DNA of 5,346 nt from Proteobacteria bacterium UBA1847 (GTDB lineage Bacteria; Pseudomonadota; Gammaproteobacteria; Steroidobacterales; Woeseiaceae): positions 445 to 5,790 of the forward strand of contig DDIP01000131.1 in NCBI GenBank assembly GCA_002338605.1, written 5' to 3'. A program made the translations under genes and the position numbers. How positions within the stretch are numbered: position 1 is the first letter of the stretch; the number at the start of each line of letters is the position of its first letter. Below, in pieces: positions 1 through 5,346 of the stretch. The notes beneath the pieces were generated by a model. It was not told the origin of the DNA. It saw only the letters and a list, made by a program, of their open reading frames with translations, and searched no databases.

Positions 1-1502
1 CGCGCGAGGGCATGCACTATGCCTGGTTCAACAATGTCGAGACCAAACCGGGTATCGGCTACCCGAAGGAATGGGAAAGCCAGGATCGCTGGAATGGCGG
101 CTGGGTGCGCGACAAGAATGGTCGGCTAAAACCGAAAATCGGTGGCCGCTGGCGTGTGCTCGCGAACATTTTCGCAAATCCCGATATGCCGTCCATCGAC
201 GACTACTACGAACCCTGGGACTACGATTACCAGCACATGCAGTCAGCCCCGGATGCACCGACGATGCCGACGGCGAGGCCGCGTTCGGTGATCTCGGGCA
301 AGCGCATGCCAAAAATCGTATGGGGCCCCAACTGGGAAGAGATTCTTGGTACCGAATTCGAACACCGTTCGAAGGACTACAACTTCGAAGGCGTACAAAA
401 AGAAATCTACGGCCAGTTCGAAAGCACCTTCATGATGTACCTGCCGCGGCTTTGTGAGCACTGCCTTAATCCGTCTTGCGTGGCGGCCTGTCCGTCGGGT
501 GCGATATACAAGCGCGAGGAAGACGGCATCGTTCTCATCGACCAGGACAAGTGCCGTGGCTGGCGTATGTGTGTTTCCGGCTGCCCGTATAAGAAAATTT
601 ACTATAACTGGAAATCCGGCAAGTCGGAAAAATGCACGTTCTGTTATCCGCGCATCGAGGCGGGAATGCCGACTGTGTGTTCGGAAACCTGTGTAGGACG
701 TATTCGCTACCTCGGCGTTATGCTCTACGATGCAGACCGTATCGAAAAAGCGGCCAGTATCGCGAGCGAACAGGATCTCTACCAGGCGCAATTGGATGTT
801 TTCCTTGACCCCAACGATCCAGAGGTCATTGCTGAAGCGCGCCGCCAGGGTATTCCGGACGACTGGATCGACGCCGCGCAGGCGTCGCCCGTTTACAAAA
901 TGGCAGTGGACTGGAAAGTAGCCTTTCCGTTGCATCCTGAATACCGCACGCTGCCGATGGTTTGGTATTGTCCGCCGCTCTCACCGATACAGTCCGCGGC
1001 AGAAGCCGGCAAGATCGGCCTCAACGGTGAGATTCCAGATGTCGACTCATTGCGTATTCCAGTGCGTTACCTTGCAAACCTATTGACGGCCGGCGAGGAG
1101 AAACCGATTGTGCTTGCGCTGGAGCGCATGCTCGCGATGCGTGCATTCATGCGTGGCCGACACGTCGACGGAGAGGATCGCGCGGACATTCTTGAACGTA
1201 CCGGTATGTCGGTAGATATGGTCGAGGATATGTATCGCTGCATGGCCATTGCCAACTACGAAGATCGCTTCGTCATTCCAACCAACAAGCGTGAAAATGC
1301 GAGTTCGATTTATGACGGTTTCAGCGAACGCGGCGGCTGTGGATTTACCTTCGGCAGCGGCTGCGACTACACAGGACAGTCAAGCGCCGACGTGTTCGGG
1401 GGCAAGGCTAACAGCCGACGCAAGTTCTTCCCGATTCGGGTCAAGGAAACCGGCGACAGCCAGAAATCCAAAGAGCCGGAGAACACGCCGTGGAGGCGAT
1501 GA
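1..1502 (+). CDS. narH: Respiratory nitrate reductase beta subunit NarH (5' partial)
   Basis: Iron-sulfur subunit of the cytoplasm-facing NarGHI quinol:nitrate oxidoreductase; it carries electrons from the NarI hemes to the Mo site of NarG. The reading frame is already open at the left edge: the codons before the Met at 12 read R-E-G, matching the S-R-E-G that precedes this region in E. coli NarH. About 32 N-terminal residues, including the first CxxCxxC group, are therefore outside the window, and the Met at 12 is internal. Three cysteine groups are visible: C codons at 453, 462, 477, 489; at 552, 570, 582, with Trp at 561 in the second-Cys position (CRGWRMC); and at 633, 642, 678, 690. In this family the Cys-to-Trp swap makes that cluster [3Fe-4S] instead of [4Fe-4S]. 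Other NarH hallmarks are WFNNVETKPG, IDDYYEP, LDVFLDPNDP, HPEYRTLPMVWY, SLRIPVRYLANLLTAG and GCGFTFG near the C-terminus. The stop is TGA at 1500-1502, overlapping the narJ start. The last 30 or so residues are polar and not conserved. Identity is very secure. Confidence 0.98.
   Translation, partial: REGMHYAWFNNVETKPGIGYPKEWESQDRWNGGWVRDKNGRLKPKIGGRWRVLANIFANPDMPSIDDYYEPWDYDYQHMQSAPDAPTMPTARPRSVISGKRMPKIVWGPNWEEILGTEFEHRSKDYNFEGVQKEIYGQFESTFMMYLPRLCEHCLNPSCVAACPSGAIYKREEDGIVLIDQDKCRGWRMCVSGCPYKKIYYNWKSGKSEKCTFCYPRIEAGMPTVCSETCVGRIRYLGVMLYDADRIEKAASIASEQDLYQAQLDVFLDPNDPEVIAEARRQGIPDDWIDAAQASPVYKMAVDWKVAFPLHPEYRTLPMVWYCPPLSPIQSAAEAGKIGLNGEIPDVDSLRIPVRYLANLLTAGEEKPIVLALERMLAMRAFMRGRHVDGEDRADILERTGMSVDMVEDMYRCMAIANYEDRFVIPTNKRENASSIYDGFSERGGCGFTFGSGCDYTGQSSADVFGGKANSRRKFFPIRVKETGDSQKSKEPENTPWRR
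1492..1496 (+). promoter_or_regulatory. Ribosome binding site deciding the narJ start
   Basis: GGAGG inside the last narH codons. It lies 5 nt before the ATG at 1502 but only 2 nt before the ATG at 1499, and it overlaps the possible GTG start at 1490. It therefore favours 1502. Its position within narH implies translational coupling of narJ to narH. Confidence 0.6.
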
Positions 1503-2254
1503 TGGCCGAATCCCTGACACTACGGGTGCTGGCGCGCCTGATGGCCTATCCGGAGCAGCCGCTGCTCGATGCGGTACCGCGAATGGTGGATGTCCTGAAT
1601 ACTGAAGAACGGCTGCCGGCGCCATTGCGCGGGCAGCTGAACGCCTTCATGTGTGGCATGGCGGCGCGACCACTGATGGATTTGCAGGAAGAATACGTTG
1701 TGTTGTTCGATCGGGGCCGCGCGATGTCCCTGCATTTATTTGAGCATGTGCACGGCGAATCTCGCGACCGTGGCCAGGCCATGGTTGATTTACTCGAACT
1801 GTATCGTGCCGGCGGTCTCCAACTCGACGCGCGCGAATTGCCCGATTATCTACCCCTGATGCTCGAATACCTGTCTACTCGGCCGCGTGCGGATGCTCGC
1901 GAACTACTTAGCGATGCCATGGGCGTTATCGTATTGCTCGGCGCACGTCTTAAAGAGCGAGGTTCGGAATTCGCTTTATTATTTGAGGCGATCGAAGTCA
2001 TCGGCGGCAGCCCGGTCGAAGCCGAGGCACTGAGACGACGAGCTGCGACGGAAGGGCCAGATATGAGCATCGAAAAAATGGATGAGATCTGGCAGGAAGA
2101 GCAAGTAACGTTTATGGGCAACAGTGATCCAGCCGGGTCGTGCGGGGCTCGCCCTGATTCTCGGCAAGACTCAATCGCGGTGGCCGGCATTGGTCTGCGC
2201 GTCGAAGAGACGCCGGCAGCAGGGCACGTCTCAAGGACCCGCATCGGGAGGTAA
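1502..2254 (+). CDS. narJ: Nitrate reductase maturation chaperone NarJ
   Basis: System-specific cytoplasmic chaperone (NarJ/DmsD/TorD-like family). It binds apo-NarG, allows Mo-cofactor insertion and holds NarGH until it docks on NarI; it is not part of the mature enzyme. From the ATG at 1502 it is 250 residues, against about 236 in E. coli. The diagnostic core is at residues 67-124: V-L-F-D-R-G-R-A-M-S-L-H, then FEHVHGESRDRGQAMVDLL, then RELPDYLPLMLEYLS. A second family segment, EIWQEEQVTF, is at about 195-204. The tail after residue 205 (one Cys, then Gly/Ala/Arg-rich) does not resemble the E. coli tail and looks disordered. Three in-frame starts cluster here: GTG 1490, ATG 1499 and ATG 1502. 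The last has the best-spaced GGAGG and shares one base with the narH stop. The stop is TAA 2252-2254, six bases before narI. Confidence 0.96.
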   Translation: MAESLTLRVLARLMAYPEQPLLDAVPRMVDVLNTEERLPAPLRGQLNAFMCGMAARPLMDLQEEYVVLFDRGRAMSLHLFEHVHGESRDRGQAMVDLLELYRAGGLQLDARELPDYLPLMLEYLSTRPRADARELLSDAMGVIVLLGARLKERGSEFALLFEAIEVIGGSPVEAEALRRRAATEGPDMSIEKMDEIWQEEQVTFMGNSDPAGSCGARPDSRQDSIAVAGIGLRVEETPAAGHVSRTRIGR

Positions 2255-2260
2255 CTGAGC

Positions 2261-2947
2261 ATGGAAAATTACATTAACCAATTTATATTCGGCGTGTATC
2301 CGTATGTCGCCGGGACCGTTTTCATTTTCGGTTCTCTGCTGCGCTTCGAACGTGGCCAATACACCTGGCGCGCGATGTCCAGTCAGATGCTCACACCGCG
2401 CTCAGCCAGTTTCCGGTACGCGAGCGTGGCCTTCCATGTCGGTATCCTGCTGCTGTTTTTCGGTCACCTCGTTGGGCTGCTGACCCCGAGTTGGATCTAC
2501 GAAGGGATGGGACTGACAGCAACGGCGAAGCAACTCGCGGCCATGATTGCCGGGGGTCTATTCGGCCTGCTGTGCCTGTATGGCATCAGCTACCTGTTGT
2601 GGCGGCGGCTGTTCGTTTTAGCCGTGCGCGCCAACAGTGCAGCAATGGACACGTTTATCATTTGCCTGATCTGGCTGCAGCTTGTTACCGGCCTGGTCAC
2701 AATTATCGTATCGGCGGGTCATCTCGACGGTCGGGTTATGCAGCAACTGGCGCATTGGGCGCAGCACATCGTTACCTTCCAGTCTGGCGCACATTCCTTC
2801 CTGCTGGGCGTGCCCTGGGTATACAAGCTGCATATATTGCTCGGCATGGTAATGTTTACAGCCTTCCCGTTCAGCCGGCTGGTGCACGTCTGGAGCTGGC
2901 CCTGGGCGTACGCGCGGCGTCGTTACCAGATCGTGCGACAACATTGA
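2261..2947 (+). CDS. narI: Respiratory nitrate reductase gamma subunit NarI (cytochrome b)
   Basis: Integral membrane di-heme b subunit that oxidises quinol on the periplasmic side and passes electrons to NarH. It is 228 residues, against 225 in E. coli. A strong GGGAGGT at 2246-2252 lies 8 nt before the ATG. Five hydrophobic segments are seen at roughly residues 6-28, 54-75, 90-113, 127-152 and 183-205, as in the family. The four heme-ligand histidines are present with family spacing: H59 and H69 (AFHVGILLLFFGHLVG) and H191 and H209 (KLHILLGM and RLVHVW), corresponding to E. coli H56, H66, H187 and H205. From the E. coli enzyme, H59/H209 should bind the proximal heme and H69/H191 the distal one. 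Other hallmarks are the N-terminal YPYVAGTVF, GQYTWRAMSSQML, LTPSWIYE and FPFSRLVH. The C-terminus ends in a basic cytoplasmic tail (RRRYQIVRQH), the part that meets NarGH in E. coli. Confidence 0.98.
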   Translation: MENYINQFIFGVYPYVAGTVFIFGSLLRFERGQYTWRAMSSQMLTPRSASFRYASVAFHVGILLLFFGHLVGLLTPSWIYEGMGLTATAKQLAAMIAGGLFGLLCLYGISYLLWRRLFVLAVRANSAAMDTFIICLIWLQLVTGLVTIIVSAGHLDGRVMQQLAHWAQHIVTFQSGAHSFLLGVPWVYKLHILLGMVMFTAFPFSRLVHVWSWPWAYARRRYQIVRQH

Positions 2948-2988
2948 ATCGACAACTTGACAGTCTCGATCACGGCGAAAACGACGCT

Positions 2989-3804
2989 GTGAGTAAACAG
3001 GCCGACGATACGCCTCCCACGAAGCCCGAGATTCGCATCCGTGTCGATGGCCGCGGCATCGACGACAGCGATATCGATCGCGAAGCCCAGTACCATAACG
3101 CGCCCAGCCTCGATGAGGCCAGACGACTCGCGGCACAGGCGCTAGTGATTCGTGAATTGTTGCTCGCTGAAGCCGTGGCGCAGGGCATTTCGGACGATAC
3201 CGACAACGATACGCAGAGCGAAGCGCGGATCCGTGTGCTGATCGAACGCAATATCGACGTGCCGGACCCCACCGAGCCCGATTACCGCCGTTATTATGAT
3301 GCCAACCCTGCGCGTATGCGAACCGCCGACCGTCATGAAGTCTCGCATATCCTGATTCCATCTCCGCCTGACGACGCTGAGCTGCGTGCCCTTGCAAGAA
3401 ACCTGGCGGTGGAGCTTACCGGAGAGCTGCGTGCGGAATCGCGCCAATTTGCCGAAATCGCGCGTAAGCACTCGCGCTGCCCGTCTAAAGAAGCCGGCGG
3501 GTATCTCGGTATGATCGAGCGCGGTCAGACGGCACCCGAGTTCGAAAAAGTGCTCTCAAGGCTGCCGGTGGGCGAAGTACCCGAACACCCGGTAGAAACC
3601 CGCTTCGGTTTTCACATCGTGCTGATTCATGAGCGACACGCCGGCAATCCGCTGACCTTCGCTGCCTGCCACGAAAAAATTGCGGACTACTTGCGCGAGC
3701 ATGTTCGTCGCCGAGCGATCAGTCAGTACATCCGCTTGCTTGCGGCCGAACACGATATCGAGGGTTTCGATCTCGATGCCGCCAATAGCCCGCTCGTGCA
3801 GTAG
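2989..3804 (+). CDS. Cytoplasmic parvulin/PpiC-type peptidyl-prolyl cis-trans isomerase, nar-linked (NifM-like)
   Basis: Predicted proline isomerase or foldase of the parvulin family, 271 residues from GTG 2989. A helical N-terminal domain at about residues 14-105 opens with IRIRVDGRGIDDSDIDREAQ and contains ALVIRELLLAEA; this layout is shared with NifM-like isomerases and with the isomerase encoded after narI in Pseudomonas. The parvulin domain is at about 116-215: HEVSHILI (His117 and His120), HSRCPSKEAGGYLG (Cys164 in the position of the catalytic Cys/Asp of parvulins; E. coli PpiC also has CPS), GQTAPEFEKVL, and RFGFHIVLIHER (His209). There is no signal peptide or membrane segment, so it should be cytosolic, like NarG and NarH. 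Its likely role is folding of nitrate reductase or its partners (inference). The start is uncertain: the frame is open far upstream inside narI, the GTG lacks a good ribosome site, and an alternative TTG at 2944 overlaps the narI stop. The conserved domain begins only after residue 14, so either start fits. Confidence 0.9.
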   Translation: MSKQADDTPPTKPEIRIRVDGRGIDDSDIDREAQYHNAPSLDEARRLAAQALVIRELLLAEAVAQGISDDTDNDTQSEARIRVLIERNIDVPDPTEPDYRRYYDANPARMRTADRHEVSHILIPSPPDDAELRALARNLAVELTGELRAESRQFAEIARKHSRCPSKEAGGYLGMIERGQTAPEFEKVLSRLPVGEVPEHPVETRFGFHIVLIHERHAGNPLTFAACHEKIADYLREHVRRRAISQYIRLLAAEHDIEGFDLDAANSPLVQ

Positions 3805-3806
3805 TC

Positions 3807-3813
3807 GGGAAGA
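3807..3813 (+). promoter_or_regulatory. Ribosome binding site for moeA
   Basis: GGGAAGA, 7 nt before the ATG at 3821, lies in the 16-nt gap after the isomerase stop. It supports 3821 as the start over the longer open frame that runs back into the isomerase gene. Confidence 0.5.
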
Positions 3814-3820
3814 CGGCTGC

Positions 3821-5008
3821 ATGCACACTGTCATCGAGGCGCGTTCGCTCTTGCTCGAGGCCGTCTCGCCGCTGCAGAGCACTGAAGTCCTGACACTGGG
3901 AGACGGATTGGGACGCGTGCTCGCACATCCGGAGCTTGCCACGTTCAGTGTCCCAAGTGCAGACAATAGCGCGATGGACGGCTATGCATTCTCGGCCGAA
4001 GACCACGCCAAGGCCGGCGGTGAGCTGCCGATTTCAGCTCGGATTCATGCCGGCGATGCGCCTGCATCGCTGGTCAGGGGCAGTGCCGCGCGGATTTTCA
4101 CCGGCGCGACCGTTCCTGCTGGTGCCAACGTCGTGGCGATGCAGGAACGCTGCGTCGAGTGCAATGACATGCTGCGCATAGCAGGCGAGGTGAAAGCCGG
4201 TCAAAATATTCGGTATACAGGAGAGGATTTCCAGGTCGGTGATACACTGCTCGAAGCCGGACACCGGCTGAAACCGCAGGATGTCGGGCTGCTTGCGTCC
4301 GCTGGAATCGATCAGGTTGAGGTCGTACGGCGCGCCCGGGTTGCTGTACTGTCCACGGGTAATGAACTGGTGACCGCTGGCGAACAGCGTAGGGCCGGAC
4401 GGATCTATGATAGCAATGGTCCGATGTTGTGCGCGCTGCTAACACAACTGGGCTGCACTGTCTTGCCGGCTTCGCCTGTCGCGGATTCACCCACCATGAT
4501 TCGCAGCTTGCTCGATGCCGCTGCCGCCCAAGCGGATTTCGTAATCTCCACCGGCGGTGTCAGTGTTGGCGAGTCCGACTACGTGCGTCATGCCGTAGAA
4601 GACCTCGGCCATCTGGATTTGTGGCGCATTGCGGTCAAACCTGGAAAACCGGTGGCCTTCGGGGTGATTCGCGACACACCTTTCATAGGCTTGCCAGGCA
4701 ACCCGGTTGCGGCGTTCGTCACGTTTTGCCTGTTGGCAGCGCCGGCAATCCGCCGATTGCAAGGTCGTTGCGATCCGGTACCTGTCGCCGTACGGTTACC
4801 GGCGGCCTTCAATCGTCCGGCTGCGCCGCTCGAGGAGTATTTACGAGTTTGCGTTAAGGACGGCAAGCTGCATCCTCACATGCAGCAGGGCTCGGGTATC
4901 TTGACGTCGGTGGTGCGGACCGACGGACTGGCGCAGGTGCATACCGATCATGGCGTTAGGTTTGGAGATCTGATTGATTTCCTGAGTTTTGAGACATTGT
5001 CGCACTAG
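3821..5008 (+). CDS. moeA: Molybdopterin molybdenumtransferase MoeA
   Basis: Inserts molybdate into adenylylated molybdopterin (MPT-AMP) to give Mo-cofactor, the step before bis-MGD formation for NarG. It is 395 residues, against 411 in E. coli. The N-terminal MoeA domains I-II hold DNSAMDGYAF (D53), RIFTGATVPAGANVVAMQE (T94) and IRYTGEDF (D136). The MogA-like domain III holds VAVLSTGNELV (E182), RIYDSNG, D222, VISTGGVSVGESDYV (D253), KPGKPVAFG and GLPGNPVAAF (P292, P295). These match E. coli residues D59, T100, D142, E188, D228, D259, P298 and P301 at a constant offset of six, so the active site appears intact. Domain IV (about 320-395) is the least conserved part and contains EEYLRV and the GSGILTS segment. 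The ATG at 3821 has a ribosome site, and the protein start aligns with the family. Placement after nar genes suggests cofactor supply matched to nitrate reductase production (inference). A second, housekeeping moeA elsewhere is possible. Confidence 0.97.
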   Translation: MHTVIEARSLLLEAVSPLQSTEVLTLGDGLGRVLAHPELATFSVPSADNSAMDGYAFSAEDHAKAGGELPISARIHAGDAPASLVRGSAARIFTGATVPAGANVVAMQERCVECNDMLRIAGEVKAGQNIRYTGEDFQVGDTLLEAGHRLKPQDVGLLASAGIDQVEVVRRARVAVLSTGNELVTAGEQRRAGRIYDSNGPMLCALLTQLGCTVLPASPVADSPTMIRSLLDAAAAQADFVISTGGVSVGESDYVRHAVEDLGHLDLWRIAVKPGKPVAFGVIRDTPFIGLPGNPVAAFVTFCLLAAPAIRRLQGRCDPVPVAVRLPAAFNRPAAPLEEYLRVCVKDGKLHPHMQQGSGILTSVVRTDGLAQVHTDHGVRFGDLIDFLSFETLSH

Positions 5009-5050
5009 CTGCACACGTACAAACCCGGAACCCTTTCGAGTTAATAGGTC

Positions 5051-5346
5051 ATGAGCGACAACAATTTCATTCCTCTTCGCATCGCTGTGCTGACGGTATC
5101 CGACAGCCGCACGTCGGCGAACGATATCTCAGGCGACATCCTATGTGAGCGATTACTATCGGCCGGGCACAAACTCGTTGATCGCAAGCTGTTTCCCGAT
5201 AATATTTTCCAAATCCGTGCCGCGGTGTCCATGTGGATCGCTGAACCGGACATTGATTGCATTGTGATCACCGGTGGCTCTGGTATTACCGGGCGCGATA
5301 GTACACCGGAGGCGATTCGGCCATTGCTGGTCCGTGAAATTCCAGG
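5051..5346 (+). CDS. moaB: Molybdenum cofactor biosynthesis protein MoaB/MogA family (3' partial)
   Basis: MoCF-binding-fold protein that binds molybdopterin and, in MogA and in MoaB of organisms lacking MogA, adenylylates it to feed MoeA. Only the first 98 complete codons are inside the window; the family is about 170-180 residues. The start MSDNNFIPLRIAVLTVSDSR resembles the E. coli MoaB start (TEFIPTRIAILTVSN), and AGHKLVDRKLFPDN and ITGGSGITGRDSTPEAIRPL follow, the latter being the family signature. D50 (LFPDN) and D83 (GRDSTPE) fall where E. coli MogA has its essential D49 and D82. I call it MoaB and not MogA from its N-terminal layout and the MoaB-like ISGDILCERLLSAGH segment. The 42-nt gap after moeA has no obvious hairpin. 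The ribosome site is weak (AGG only 2 nt from the ATG, GAG 10 nt away), so the start rests on homology. Confidence 0.93.
   Translation, partial: MSDNNFIPLRIAVLTVSDSRTSANDISGDILCERLLSAGHKLVDRKLFPDNIFQIRAAVSMWIAEPDIDCIVITGGSGITGRDSTPEAIRPLLVREIP

Noticed and set aside
12..14. ATG at 12 as the narH start
   Set aside because: The frame is open to the left edge and codes R-E-G just before it, as in full-length NarH. About 32 residues with the first cysteine group are simply outside the window.
243..935. Long minus-strand open frame (230 codons) opposite narH
   Set aside because: It mirrors the codon structure of narH, its product has no recognisable domain, and no ribosome site or context supports it. 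Long antisense frames are common in GC-rich genes.
2957..2962. TTGACA between narI and the isomerase as a promoter -35 box
   Set aside because: It is a perfect -35 match, but no reasonable -10 hexamer lies 16-18 bp downstream (AACGAC-like sequence there). It is too weak to call a promoter.
2618..3397. Minus-strand open frame (259 codons) across narI and the isomerase
   Set aside because: It is antisense to two well-identified genes, and its Arg/His-rich product has no family features. It is a shadow frame.
3680..3820. N-terminal extension of MoeA back into the isomerase gene
   Set aside because: The extra residues resemble nothing in MoeA, while ATG 3821 has a ribosome site and matches the family start. 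The upstream frame is open by chance.
3818..3825. TGCATGCA palindrome over the moeA start codon, and a 5-bp TGCAG/CTGCA pairing from 3797
   Set aside because: It is short, has no poly-T tract and no known operator match. It is consistent with chance.
5009..5050. moeA-moaB gap as a terminator or promoter site
   Set aside because: No inverted repeat with a T-run is present, and no paired -35/-10. TTAATA at 5041 alone is not enough.

Overview
The window is a single-strand (+), tightly packed gene cluster for respiratory (membrane-bound) nitrate reductase, followed by genes for making its molybdenum cofactor. The order is narH (5' end cut off) - narJ - narI - a cytoplasmic parvulin-type peptidyl-prolyl isomerase - moeA - moaB (3' end cut off). 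Nearly every base is coding. The junctions are a start/stop overlap (narH/narJ), a 6-nt gap (narJ/narI), about 41 nt (narI/ppi), 16 nt (ppi/moeA) and 42 nt (moeA/moaB). I see no terminator hairpin, convincing promoter, RNA gene, mobile element, CRISPR array or long repeat.

Layout: the 5' edge falls about 32 residues into NarH, so the first Fe-S cysteine group lies outside the window and narG is presumably upstream. NarH supplies the iron-sulfur wire, NarI is the di-heme b quinol-oxidising membrane anchor, and NarJ is the chaperone that matures the NarG-NarH complex. The parvulin gene sits where Pseudomonas-type nar operons also carry a PpiC/NifM-like isomerase. MoeA (molybdenum insertion) and MoaB (MogA-like, molybdopterin-binding) then link enzyme assembly to cofactor supply, since NarG needs Mo-bisMGD.

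Organism: the NarH, NarJ and NarI sequences are close to the Escherichia/Pseudomonas type (long identical stretches recalled from E. coli), and base composition is moderately GC-rich. This suggests a gammaproteobacterium, or possibly a betaproteobacterium, able to respire nitrate under low oxygen. Genus cannot be told from the window. The system is a known one. The points worth a second look are the cofactor-gene linkage, the cytosolic isomerase, a MoaB that keeps both acidic residues known to matter in MogA, and an unusual NarJ tail.
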